Shown here: piece after piece, positions 23,253 to 31,840 of the stretch
Layout of the letters: each line of letters begins with the position of its first letter
How positions within the stretch are numbered: the stretch's first letter is position 1
Assembly: GCA_017540645.1 (NCBI GenBank)
Contig: JAFYAQ010000011.1
Coordinates: 18,091 to 82,090, forward strand
Reading direction: 5' to 3'
From: Oscillospiraceae bacterium
GTDB taxonomy: Bacteria; Bacillota; Clostridia; Oscillospirales; Oscillospiraceae
Length of the DNA: 64,000 bases
The notes under the pieces: generated by a model
Seen by the model: only the letters and a program-made list of their open reading frames with translations
Databases searched by the model: none
What the model was told of the DNA's origin: nothing
Translations under genes and position numbers: made by a program

Positions 23253-24374
23253 TTACTTATAAATGGCGTTCCAACGCTCGGTGAACGCAGGCTTTACCGC
23301 TTCAACTGCAGCAGCGTCTATATAGACCAGCAAATCAACCTGGTCTTCTCCATAAGGCATAAATCCGCGCAGATCCTCTGCGACTTCAGCCTTTGAGTTG
23401 GACGGAGCATAATAGTTGTTCTCAGCGTAGGCCTTCTGGACTTCCGGACTGATCAAAATGTCGGCCATGATATAGGCAAGATCCAAATTGTGGGAATGCT
23501 TGGTAAGTGCAATGTAGGAGGTCATGGCAGGTACGCCTTCCTCAGGCATGCAGAAACCAACGGGCAGGCCGGAACGCATCATATTGATCGCGCGGCCATT
23601 GGTTTCGACGCACATTACCACGTCGCCCTGCTCCAGCATCGCTTCCACGTCTGCGTGCTGACTGGCAAGGATACCAACGTTCGGCTTGAGCTCAGCGAGC
23701 TTGGCAAAAAGATTGTCCCAGTTTTCCTGGTCTGCGCATTCGTAGCCCTGCGTCCGTGCGACGACGTCGGCCATCTCAAGCGCACCGCCCATGCCGAGAT
23801 CCATGATGCCGACTTTGCCGCCCGCATACTGAGGATCCCACATATCAAACCAGCTGGTAGGCGCTTTCTCAACCAGATCCGTGCGATATGCGATACCATA
23901 GGTTCCCCAGTTCGTGGCAATGGCTTCGGGATATTCAAAAGCCTTCTCGTAAAGATCTGCCGCGTTGCTCAGCTTGCTCTTGTCAATCACCGCAAACAGA
24001 TCCATCTCCTCACCGCGCACGATTTCCGCTGCATCGCCGTGGATCAGGTCGACAGAGGGGTTCTCGCCCTCGGCTCCCAGCTGTGCAATGGGGGTCGAAC
24101 CAAGGACATATTCGATGGTTGCTCCGGTCAACTCCTCAAACATCGGGGCCGCATAGGTCTTAAAGGTTTCCTCGTAGGTACCGCCCCATACCTGAACGAC
24201 AAGCGTCTGTCCCGCATAGGGCTTTTCCGTTCCGGCAGAGGAGCTCTCCGCCGGCGCCTGGGGTTCCGACGCTGCTGGCTCTGCTGGGCTGCTGCTCGGC
24301 GTGGCAGCGTTGCCGCAAGCGACAAGGCATAAAACCATTGCCAAGCATAAGAGTGCGCTGATGATCTTCTTCAT
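23253..24374 (-). CDS. ABC importer solute-binding lipoprotein, PotD-like
   Basis: 373 residues with a lipoprotein signal ending LVAC (lipidated Cys20), a Ser/Pro/Ala spacer to residue 50 and a type-2 periplasmic binding fold (TLVVQVWGGTYEETFKTYA, then DLIHGDAAEIVRGEEMDLF). The WGGTYEE start and NWGTYGIAYRTDLV hinge are typical of the spermidine/putrescine/opine-binding cluster. The polyamine-binding acidic residues cannot be verified by eye, so polyamine transport should not be assumed. It supplies the substrate to the two permeases. Confidence 0.88.
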   Translation of the reverse strand: MKKIISALLCLAMVLCLVACGNAATPSSSPAEPAASEPQAPAESSSAGTEKPYAGQTLVVQVWGGTYEETFKTYAAPMFEELTGATIEYVLGSTPIAQLGAEGENPSVDLIHGDAAEIVRGEEMDLFAVIDKSKLSNAADLYEKAFEYPEAIATNWGTYGIAYRTDLVEKAPTSWFDMWDPQYAGGKVGIMDLGMGGALEMADVVARTQGYECADQENWDNLFAKLAELKPNVGILASQHADVEAMLEQGDVVMCVETNGRAINMMRSGLPVGFCMPEEGVPAMTSYIALTKHSHNLDLAYIMADILISPEVQKAYAENNYYAPSNSKAEVAEDLRGFMPYGEDQVDLLVYIDAAAVEAVKPAFTERWNAIYK

Positions 24375-24464
24375 TACTTTTTCCTCCTTTTTTGCGTTGA
24401 TGAATAATGAATTAATATTTCAAACCGACTGCCTTTCGGCCATCAGTTTTGAACGTTTATACTG

Positions 24465-25538
24465 TCAATCCACCAGGATTGCATACTCACGGTCAAAGCC
24501 TACGTATACTTGTCCCGACTCGCTGGGCAAGGCATTTCCCGGGCGAAGCTCTGCCTTGATCGGCAGCCCATTATCAAGCATCATTTTATAGCGGATGACA
24601 GACCCCAAGAAACTGGACTCGACAATGCGTGCAGGAAAAACGTTATCGGTCTGAAGCATCTGGTTCGATACAGTGATGCTTTCCGGGCGGATCAGCACAG
24701 ACTTTTTTTCGCCATTCGCAGCCGTTTCAGAAGCAGAAGAACAATGGAGATGCACTCCATTTTCCAGGGCAAGACACAGCTCATCATCCGGCGCCTGCTC
24801 CACCACGCCATCGAAGAGATTGGCCTGCCCAATGAAGTCGGCTACAAATTTTGTCTTGGGATGATTGTACAGCTCCGTCGGCTTGGACAGCTGCTCGATC
24901 CTTCCTCGGTTCATGACCGCAATCTGATCAGATATGCTCAGCGCTTCCTCCTGGTCGTGAGTAACGTACAGCGCAGTAATGTTCATTTGCTTCAGCAGGT
25001 TGCGGATTTCCGTTCTGGTCTGAACGCGGAGCTTGGCGTCAAGATTTGAAAGCGGCTCGTCAAAAAGCATGATTTTTGGGTTTACGATAAGAGCCCTCGC
25101 AAGGGAAACCCGCTGCTGCTGGCCGCCGGAAAGCTGACGGGGATACTTGCTTTCCGAGCCCTCGAGCTGAACGATGGACAGCATCTCTTCTGCTTTTTCC
25201 CGCAAAACCGCCTTATCGCGAATCTTCCTGTTGCGCAAACCGTAAACCACATTTTCAAATACCGTCATATGGGGGAAAAGTGCATAATTTTGAAACACCA
25301 TCGCCACATCTCGCTTATAGGGTGGGACGTTTGTGACGTCAATCCCCTCGAATTTGATGCTGCCCTCAGTAGGCGGGATCAGCCCGGCGATCATACGCAA
25401 TGTCGTTGTCTTCCCGCAGCCGCTTGCCCCCAGGAGAGAAATAATCTCACCTTTCTGAACGCCAAGGCTGATGTGATCGACTGCCCGAAATGATTTATAA
25501 TCCTTGACGATCTCGCATAGTTCTACTTGATATTGCAT
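24465..25538 (-). CDS. ABC importer ATPase, PotA-like
   Basis: 357 residues. Walker A GASGCGKTT near residue 36, Q-loop VFQNYALFPH, signature LSGGQQQR, Walker B KIMLFDEP and H-loop YVTHD are all intact. Residues 240-357 form a TOBE-type regulatory domain (LIRPESITVS). It is the first gene of the importer operon and faces two GntR regulator genes across a 461-bp divergent region. Confidence 0.92.
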   Translation of the reverse strand: MQYQVELCEIVKDYKSFRAVDHISLGVQKGEIISLLGASGCGKTTTLRMIAGLIPPTEGSIKFEGIDVTNVPPYKRDVAMVFQNYALFPHMTVFENVVYGLRNRKIRDKAVLREKAEEMLSIVQLEGSESKYPRQLSGGQQQRVSLARALIVNPKIMLFDEPLSNLDAKLRVQTRTEIRNLLKQMNITALYVTHDQEEALSISDQIAVMNRGRIEQLSKPTELYNHPKTKFVADFIGQANLFDGVVEQAPDDELCLALENGVHLHCSSASETAANGEKKSVLIRPESITVSNQMLQTDNVFPARIVESSFLGSVIRYKMMLDNGLPIKAELRPGNALPSESGQVYVGFDREYAILVD

Positions 25539-25705
25539 CGTTTTTCCTCCGGCATTAATATATTCAACTGACGGTAGTTTTAGTATCTCTTCGACACTAA
25601 CAATTACATCACCCTGTATGAATTGTCAAGCAAAAAAATATACAAATATAATCCGATGGTTTTGTGCACAACAGACGTTATTTTCGCTGTTGTGTATCTT
25701 TCTTA

Positions 25706-25746
25706 ATATTTGTCGCCTTTTTATGATATTTATCGCCTTTTTTATG
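25706..25746. repeat. Two tandem copies of a 20-21 bp unit
   Basis: ATATTTGTCGCCTTTTTATG followed directly by a near-identical copy (one substitution, one extra T). Two helical-turn phased sites of this kind suggest a binding site for a regulator. Confidence 0.6.
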
Positions 25747-25786
25747 AACTTTTTCAACAGATTAGTTTTTTTCTTTTTTATTTGAT

Positions 25787-25810
25787 TAATGTATATAATG
25801 GTATACATTA
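25787..25810. promoter_or_regulatory. Candidate GntR operator
   Basis: A perfect dyad TAATGTATA-TAATGG-TATACATTA, with the GTATA/TATAC core typical of GntR-family sites. It lies about 190 bp before the first GntR gene and overlaps possible -10 boxes in both directions. Confidence 0.6.
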
Positions 25811-25999
25811 TATTGTATCATTTCATCTTTCACCCGTTTTTGAAAAATGATTCATGCTCTATTGACTTTGTTGTATAGTTGTTTTATACTCTGCTGGGAG
25901 CTTGTGCAGCCCCACAAAGTCTTTTGTTTGAATCAGACTGGACATTTGGAATTTGGCTCCTGCCTTCCAGACCAGCATGTTATGCAAAGGAGCAGCTTT

Positions 26000-27004
26000 G
26001 TGAAAAACAGCGATTTCGTTATCTCGGCAGATCAAAATGAACCAATCTATAAGCAGCTTGCCAATCAAATCACTGCCGCAATCAACGATGGAGTATTCCG
26101 TCCGGGCGACCGTTTGCCGACAGGAAAAGAGATGCTCGAAAAGTACAAAATATCCCGTGGAACGCTGAATGCCGCATATAAGCAGCTGGCTAAAAACGGG
26201 CTGATTACTGTCACGCAGGGCAAGGGCACGTTTGTAAGAGGCCACGAAACGGCTTCTCACAGCATCGAAACAATCGACTATTATCTGGATGAGTTGTCGA
26301 AGCTCCTCAGTCTGGACGAGTTAGAAGCTCTGATATACCGCCAGCTCCAACAGTACAGCCGTAGCGCGACGGTCAGAATTGCTGTGGTGGAGAGCTGTCC
26401 GGAAATCCAAAGCTTCATGGTGGAATCTCTTTCCTCTTTTAAGGACATATCGATCAGCGCGTATCAGGTCGAGCAGCTGCTGGAAGAGTCCCCTTCCATT
26501 ATGAAAAACGACCTCTTTGTCTCTGAGCAAAGCAATCTTGCGCGTCTGATGAGTACGGACCAGATGTCGGAGAAAAAAGATTCCATCGCGCCTGTCGCAC
26601 TCACATATTGCAGTGATTCTTTATGTGGCTTCGCCGCTATCCCTTCCGGTGCGTCTATCGGACTTTTGTGTAATACGAGAAAGTTTTTCGAGACCTGCAG
26701 GTGGGAGCTCTCTGAAATAGACAGCGCCCTGATGCCAAATTCGTTTTTCCCTATAGGGAACCATTCCTCTGCGGATTTCTCTGTCTTTCTTGCCAAAAGC
26801 ACCGTCGTTTTAACGATAGGAGAGCCCGACCGGCTCCTGTGTGAAGAGCAGTTGCAGCTCCTTCAGGAATGGGCCGATCGTGGCGGCCAGATAATCCTGT
26901 TGAAAAAGACGCTCGATAAAGGATCGATGCTGTATATTGGTGACTGTATTCGCGAACTGTTGATGCGCGGAAGCACCAAGCGGACATATGTCAGCAGTAA
27001 ATAA
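26000..27004 (+). CDS. GntR-family regulator with a non-standard effector domain (copy 1)
   Basis: 334 residues from GTG 26000, chosen because AAGGAG sits 7 bases upstream. Longer in-frame starts extend into the control region. Residues 10-75 are a GntR winged helix (PIYKQLANQITAAINDGVF, then RGTLNAAYKQLAKNGLI and QGKGTFVRG). The C-terminal 240 residues are not a FCD, UTRA or aminotransferase domain. They begin VRIAVVESCPEIQSFMVESL, like a receiver or Rossmann sheet. It is paralogous to the next gene. It probably controls the divergent importer operon. Confidence 0.8.
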   Translation: MKNSDFVISADQNEPIYKQLANQITAAINDGVFRPGDRLPTGKEMLEKYKISRGTLNAAYKQLAKNGLITVTQGKGTFVRGHETASHSIETIDYYLDELSKLLSLDELEALIYRQLQQYSRSATVRIAVVESCPEIQSFMVESLSSFKDISISAYQVEQLLEESPSIMKNDLFVSEQSNLARLMSTDQMSEKKDSIAPVALTYCSDSLCGFAAIPSGASIGLLCNTRKFFETCRWELSEIDSALMPNSFFPIGNHSSADFSVFLAKSTVVLTIGEPDRLLCEEQLQLLQEWADRGGQIILLKKTLDKGSMLYIGDCIRELLMRGSTKRTYVSSK

Positions 27005-27038
27005 GCACCGCATATCGGATTGCAGATAGGAAAAGAAT

Positions 27039-28040
27039 ATGCATCAAATAACTATTCAGAAAAAAAGCAAAACGCCAATTTATCGGCAGCTTCAAGAGCA
27101 ACTTGCCGATCTGATCTATTCCGGAGAGCTGCGTGAGGGAGACGCCCTTCCCACAGAGAAGGAGCTCTCGGAGGCGACGGGAGTATCGATAGGAACGATA
27201 AAACATGCATACGCCGAGCTTTCGGCGATAGGGCTGTTGAACCGCGTACAGGGCAGTGGGACATACGTGAATCGCGCAATGGATCCCGCTCTTGTACAGG
27301 TCAATCAAAAAAGCAACGAAATCGTTGACGGCATGTTGGATGAACTTTTCAGAATGCGCCTGTCGGACAATGAAATACAGACCTTGATCGAGTCTAAGTT
27401 GCAGTGGCGCCGGCAGAAGGTTGCCGGTCTGAGAATTGCTGTCGTCGACTGCAATATAGAGACGCTCAGCCTCATCAGCGGACAATTGAACAAGTTTTCG
27501 GACGTAAATGTAACGGAAATGATTTTGGGCGACCTGCAGTATGCGCCTCATCGCCTAACGATGGGGTATGATCTGATCCTCACCACAAAGACGCACTATC
27601 TTCAGTTGAGCGAGCTTGCTCCAACGGTAGTGGACAAAATCATCAAAGTTGCGATTGTTCCCTCCATCCAGACTTCCTATAAAATCGCCCGCCTTCACAA
27701 CAATATGACGATCGGCATCTGGTGCATGAGCCAGGAATTTGCAGAGGCTGTCTATCAGAACGTGTCGGCTCTCGGGCACAGAATGATGAATATGGATTAC
27801 TATCTCGACAGCGACGCCGGAGATCTGAAATCCTTCCTGAGCGGAAAAGATGTACTTGTCATTCCCTTTGACTATATTCGTCTCGGGGCGGCCGAGGATG
27901 CGGAGATGATCCAGCAGTTCCAGAGGCAGGGCGGTCAGGTGATCCCTTTTGACTACCGCATTGACGAGGGATCTATGATCCACGTCAGTTATGAACTTGA
28001 ACGTTGCAGAAAGCAAAAAAACTCCTTGGCAAAAAATTAA
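27039..28040 (+). CDS. GntR-family regulator with a non-standard effector domain (copy 2)
   Basis: 333 residues. The GntR winged helix is at 5-75 (PIYRQLQEQLADLIYSGEL, IGTIKHAYAELSAIGLL, QGSGTYVNRA). The C-terminal domain is clearly related to copy 1: LRIAVVDCNIETLSLISGQL matches its VRIAVV segment, and RQGGQVIPF...DEGSMIHV matches its RGGQIILL...DKGSMLYI. It starts 34 bp after copy 1 and 21 bp before the MATE gene, so the three are one transcript. The pair could act as a heterodimer. Confidence 0.8.
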   Translation: MHQITIQKKSKTPIYRQLQEQLADLIYSGELREGDALPTEKELSEATGVSIGTIKHAYAELSAIGLLNRVQGSGTYVNRAMDPALVQVNQKSNEIVDGMLDELFRMRLSDNEIQTLIESKLQWRRQKVAGLRIAVVDCNIETLSLISGQLNKFSDVNVTEMILGDLQYAPHRLTMGYDLILTTKTHYLQLSELAPTVVDKIIKVAIVPSIQTSYKIARLHNNMTIGIWCMSQEFAEAVYQNVSALGHRMMNMDYYLDSDAGDLKSFLSGKDVLVIPFDYIRLGAAEDAEMIQQFQRQGGQVIPFDYRIDEGSMIHVSYELERCRKQKNSLAKN

Positions 28041-28061
28041 GCTTGCAGGAAAACAGACTGT

Positions 28062-29474
28062 ATGAAACTGTTCGAAGTTGCCTCTTCGGATCGCATGGAG
28101 ACGGCGCCGATCGTTCCGCTTATCCTGTCCATGTCCACCCCCGTGATGGTCATGCTGCTTACACAGGCTCTCTACACCTTTGTAGACAGCATCTATGTGA
28201 CACGGTTGAGCAGCCAGGCGTTTACCGCGGTATCTCTTGTCATTCCGCTTCAATCGTTCGTAACCGCGGTCAGCTGCGGAACCGGAGTTGGAGTCAATGT
28301 GCTCATGTCGACGGCTTTCGGGAAAAAGCGTGCGGATGATGCGTTTGCCATAGCTATACATGGTCTTCTTTTAGCTGTACTGGACTGGCTTTTGTTCCTT
28401 ATCCTCAGTTTTTTTGCGCTGGATGCCTTCTTTGATATTTACGCCGTTTCAAACGAGGTCCGTGCGCTCGGTACTGAATATATCCGAATCCTTGTATGGG
28501 CGTCTCTTTTCGTATTTGTATCCACAGTCTGTTCCCGCATCCTTCAATCCACCGGAAACATGAGTTTTCCGATGCTTTTTGAACTGATCGGCGCCGTTGT
28601 GAATATCGTGCTCGATCCGATCATGATTTTTGGATTGTTTGGCTTTCCTCGTCTTGGAATCACCGGAGCAGCTATTGCAACTGCCACCGGGCAGCTATGC
28701 ACGATGCTCCTGATGCTGTATATGTTAATACGAAGGCGCGACCTTTTGCCGCATCGTGCTTCTGTCTTAAAGGCATCCTTTTCCACCATAAAAGATATCT
28801 GCGTTTTTGGCTTTCCTACCATGATCATGTATTCTATGTGTACATTTTACATTGCAGGCCTGAATGCAGTTGCCGTTCATTTTTCTGAAGCGGCGGTGTC
28901 CGCCATCGGCATTTATTATAAATTGCAATCGTTTCTCCTGGTTCCCACGAACGGGCTCAATCAGGGAATTACTCCACTGCTGGGGTATAACTACGGCTCC
29001 GGCAATTATCTACGCCTGTGGAGGACCTTGTTTGTTTCTACTGTGATCTCCTTTTTATCGCTCTGTACAGGGACGCTCTGCTTTTGGCTCTTTACCAGAA
29101 ATCTTCTCGAGATGTTTTCTCCCACAGCGGAATTGCTTTCCGTCGGTATCCCTGCCCTGCGGATTATCAGCACCAGCTTCCCCTTTTTTGTATTTACCAT
29201 TTTGAACCCCACGCTTTTTCAGGCAACAGGGCATATAAAAGAAAACGTCTTTGTCACGATCGTGCGTCAGATTATCTGCCTTGTTCCCCTTGCGGTTATT
29301 TTTTCTCGCTTTGGGTTGACGTATATGTGGCTTACATTTCCCGTCTCAGAGTTGATTGCCGCCGTGCTTGCCCTGTGGTATACCTATAAGCTGTACACGG
29401 GGGTCCTGCAAATCAAAGAGGAGGCAGTTTCACCTTTTTACAATAAACGTATCCGAGATGTTGGACGCTTTTAA
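28062..29474 (+). CDS. MATE-family multidrug/metabolite exporter
   Basis: 470 residues, twelve membrane segments in two pseudo-symmetric halves. The typical first half ends in RILQSTGNMSFPMLFELIGA, and the second half has NGLNQGITPLLGYNYGSGNY. It uses a Na+ or H+ gradient to export cationic or amphipathic compounds. It is co-transcribed with the two GntR regulators, so it may export whatever the divergent importer brings in or a toxic derivative of it. It is followed by a terminator. Confidence 0.88.
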   Translation: MKLFEVASSDRMETAPIVPLILSMSTPVMVMLLTQALYTFVDSIYVTRLSSQAFTAVSLVIPLQSFVTAVSCGTGVGVNVLMSTAFGKKRADDAFAIAIHGLLLAVLDWLLFLILSFFALDAFFDIYAVSNEVRALGTEYIRILVWASLFVFVSTVCSRILQSTGNMSFPMLFELIGAVVNIVLDPIMIFGLFGFPRLGITGAAIATATGQLCTMLLMLYMLIRRRDLLPHRASVLKASFSTIKDICVFGFPTMIMYSMCTFYIAGLNAVAVHFSEAAVSAIGIYYKLQSFLLVPTNGLNQGITPLLGYNYGSGNYLRLWRTLFVSTVISFLSLCTGTLCFWLFTRNLLEMFSPTAELLSVGIPALRIISTSFPFFVFTILNPTLFQATGHIKENVFVTIVRQIICLVPLAVIFSRFGLTYMWLTFPVSELIAAVLALWYTYKLYTGVLQIKEEAVSPFYNKRIRDVGRF

Positions 29475-29550
29475 GCAAAGCAGACCGGGCATGTGCGGCT
29501 GAGGCCTTCGATTCGGATTCGAATCCATTTCAAAACCTTCTTCTAAAAGA

Positions 29551-29580
29551 AACAGCCACCCAGAGGGTGGCTGTTCTGTT
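29551..29580 (+). terminator. Terminator of the GntR-MATE operon
   Basis: ACAGCCACCC-AGA-GGGTGGCTGT, then TCTGTTTG. Confidence 0.75.
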
Positions 29581-29681
29581 TGGAAAATGTACTGCGTTTT
29601 GATAGAAAAACGCTTAGCGGGGTGCGCCGCCTGTTCAGGGGAGCATTTTGAACGATAGGCGCCCTGACAAAATGAAAGTTG

Positions 29682-30230
29682 TCAATTTTGCTTGCCGATG
29701 ATCTTTTCCATCCAAATCATGTTGTACCAACGACCGAATTTGTATGCGCATTGATGAAAAGTTCCAATTTTGGAAAAGCCAAGATGCTGATGGAATCGTT
29801 CGCTGTTATGGGTCAGATATTCATCCTCCGCAATCGGATCACCGATACATGCGTACAGGTTCAGAATGCCCATATTCTTAAGGGCCTGCTCCAATGCTTC
29901 ATACAGTGCACGCCCATAGCCACGACCTTTTGCGCCATGATCCAGATAAATCGATGACTCACAGGAATAACGATAAGCTTCCCGTACTTTGAACGGACCC
30001 GCATAAGCATATCCCTGTATTACACCGTCTTCTTCCAAAACCAGATATGGGTATTTTGTGAGTGTCTTTGCTATACGGGCGCGAAATTCGTCCAAAGAGG
30101 GAACGGTGCACTCAAATGAAATGGCTGTGTTTTCAACATAATAGGAATAGATGTCAAGCAAACGCTTTGCATGAAAGAGCTTGACGCTACCATTCTCCGG
30201 GAGTTCATCGACCACATTGAGATTTCTCAC
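29682..30230 (-). CDS. GNAT-family N-acetyltransferase
   Basis: A 182-residue acetyl-CoA-dependent N-acetyltransferase of the phosphinothricin/MnaT-like branch. The early NTAISFECTVPSLDEF, the acetyl-CoA pyrophosphate loop KGRGYGRALYEAL (near residues 100-112), LYACIGDP and HLGFSKIGTFHQ...YNMIWMEK are all present. The substrate is probably an amino acid or a toxic analogue. Its 5' end overlaps, on the opposite strand, the tail of a recombinase remnant, so its promoter lies in mobile-element DNA. Confidence 0.85.
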   Translation of the reverse strand: MRNLNVVDELPENGSVKLFHAKRLLDIYSYYVENTAISFECTVPSLDEFRARIAKTLTKYPYLVLEEDGVIQGYAYAGPFKVREAYRYSCESSIYLDHGAKGRGYGRALYEALEQALKNMGILNLYACIGDPIAEDEYLTHNSERFHQHLGFSKIGTFHQCAYKFGRWYNMIWMEKIIGKQN

Positions 30231-30353
30231 GCTAACAGAGAATCCAAGACGCGAGAGATCACCATCGTTTATAACTTTATCGGTGCATTTGATTTTTCAC
30301 GGGCTATCGAAGAAGTCCATCATTCCAATCAAAAACAGCAAGAAACGGCATAG
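30171..30353 (+). pseudogene. C-terminal remnant of a large serine recombinase
   Basis: 60 residues, MKELDATILREFIDHIEISH and then REITIVYNFIGAFDF. This is the hallmark C-terminal (DUF4368-type) end of large serine recombinases of Clostridia conjugative and mobilisable elements. All catalytic and DNA-binding domains upstream are missing, replaced by the antisense GNAT gene. It marks the right side of the accessory island. Confidence 0.65.
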
Positions 30354-30436
30354 CCGTTTGAGCTATACCGTTCCTTGCTCCAATGTTTTCTTAATTCACC
30401 GCCCCATCGGGCACGTTCTTTTTTTGTGATAAAGAA

Positions 30437-31840
30437 TTACGCTTTGGCCTTGATGTACTCGTCGATGGCGGCGGCGGCCTTCTTGCCCGCGCCCATGGCC
30501 AGGATAACGGTGGCCGCGCCGGTCACGGCGTCGCCGCCGGCGTACACACCCTCCCGGGTGGTCTTGCCGTTCTCGTCGGCGATCAGGCAGCCGTGGGCGT
30601 TGGCCTCCAGACCCTCGGTGGTCATGCGCAGCAGGGGGTTGGGGCTGGTGCCCAGAGCGTCGATCATGGCGTCCACGGGCAGGACGAACTCGCTGCCGGG
30701 GATGGCCTTGGGACGGCGGCGGCCCTTCTCGTCGGGCTCGCCCAGCTCCATCTTGATGCACTTGATGCCGATCACGTGGCCGCCCTCGTCGCCCAGGACT
30801 TCCACGGGATTGGTCAGCAGCTGGAATTCCACTTCCTCCTCCATGGCGTGGTGGACCTCCTCCTTACGGGCGGGGACCTCCTCCATGCCGCGGCGGTAGA
30901 CGATGTATACCTTCTCAGCACCCAGCCGCTTGGCGCAGCGGGCGGCGTCCATGGCCACGTTGCCGGCGCCGACCACGGCCACCCGCTTGTGGTGCTTGAT
31001 GGGGGTATCGTAATCGTCCCGGTAGGCCTTCATCAGGTTGATGCGGGTCAGGAACTCGTTGGCGGAGTAAACGCCCAGCAGGCTCTCGCCGGGGATGCCC
31101 AGGAAACGGGGCAGGCCCGCGCCGGAGCCCAGGAACACGGCGTCAAAGCCCTCTTCCTTCAGCAGCTCGTCCACGCTGATAGCCTGGCCGATGACGGCGT
31201 CGGTGACCACCTTCACGCCCAGCTTCTCCAGTCCGGCCACTTCCCGGGCCACGATGGCCTTGGGCAGACGGAACTCGGGGATGCCGTAGACCAGCACGCC
31301 GCCGGCCTTGTGGAAGAGTTCATAGACGGTCACATCGTAGCCCATGCGGGCCAGATCGCCGGCGCAGGTGAGGCCGGCGGGGCCGGAGCCGACAACGGCG
31401 ACCTTGTGGCCGTTGGGCTGGGGCTTTTCCACCACGGCGTCCTCTCCGGCATGAGCGGCGTGCCAGTCGGCCACAAAACGCTCCAGCCGGCCGATGCCCA
31501 CGCTCTCGGCCTTCACGCCGCGGATGCACTTGCCCTCGCACTGGTTTTCCTGGGGGCAGACACGGCCGCAGACGGCGGGCAGGCTGTTGGTGGAGGTCAC
31601 GATCTGATAGGCCTCCTCAAACTCCCCGGCGGCCACCTTGGCGATGAACTCGGGGATGCGCACGTTCACCGGGCAGCCGGAGACGCACAGGGGCTTTTTG
31701 CACTGGAGGCAGCGGGTGGCCTCGTCCATGGCCATCTCGGGAGTGTAGCCCAGGGCCACCTCTTCAAAGTTCTTGTTCCGTACCAGGGGCTCCTGCTCCG
31801 GCATGGGGTTCTTGGTCGGACTCATATTCGCCTTAGCCAT
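30437..31840 (-). CDS. nfnB: Nfn large subunit (NADPH-dependent, GltA-like)
   Basis: 467 residues. The N-terminal part holds two [4Fe-4S] Cys clusters (LQCKKPLCVSGCPVNV and CGRVCPQENQCEGKCIRG). The FAD site is GSGPAGLTCAGDL near residue 153 and the NADPH site is GAGNVAMDAARCAKRLG near 290. Alone it looks like the glutamate synthase small subunit, but pairing with the following NfnA-type gene points to NADH-dependent reduced ferredoxin:NADP+ oxidoreductase, which bifurcates electrons in the cytoplasm. It starts 8 bases inside the end of nfnA. Confidence 0.9.
   Translation of the reverse strand: MAKANMSPTKNPMPEQEPLVRNKNFEEVALGYTPEMAMDEATRCLQCKKPLCVSGCPVNVRIPEFIAKVAAGEFEEAYQIVTSTNSLPAVCGRVCPQENQCEGKCIRGVKAESVGIGRLERFVADWHAAHAGEDAVVEKPQPNGHKVAVVGSGPAGLTCAGDLARMGYDVTVYELFHKAGGVLVYGIPEFRLPKAIVAREVAGLEKLGVKVVTDAVIGQAISVDELLKEEGFDAVFLGSGAGLPRFLGIPGESLLGVYSANEFLTRINLMKAYRDDYDTPIKHHKRVAVVGAGNVAMDAARCAKRLGAEKVYIVYRRGMEEVPARKEEVHHAMEEEVEFQLLTNPVEVLGDEGGHVIGIKCIKMELGEPDEKGRRRPKAIPGSEFVLPVDAMIDALGTSPNPLLRMTTEGLEANAHGCLIADENGKTTREGVYAGGDAVTGAATVILAMGAGKKAAAAIDEYIKAKA

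Larger units (their letters stand above)
25539..25999. promoter_or_regulatory. AT-rich divergent control region
   Basis: 461 bp between the importer ATPase and the first GntR gene. It has no supported gene. It contains a perfect TTGACA on the minus strand (25629-25624) without a good -10, a tandem repeat and a perfect GntR-like dyad, listed separately. Confidence 0.6.

Noticed and set aside
21449..25538. Calling the ABC importer a polyamine transporter
   Set aside because: Similarity is to the broad PotABCD cluster, which also moves opines, phosphonates and iron. The binding-site residues could not be confirmed by eye and the gene context points to another substrate.
25626..25808. 60-codon AT-rich minus-strand frame in the divergent control region
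   Set aside because: Lys/Ile/Asn-rich chance frame with no ribosome site, crossing the operator and tandem repeats.
30355..30395. Imperfect inverted repeat near the right island edge as an att site
   Set aside because: It is about 10 bp with a mismatch and has no partner near 10.65 kb; more likely a weak terminator.
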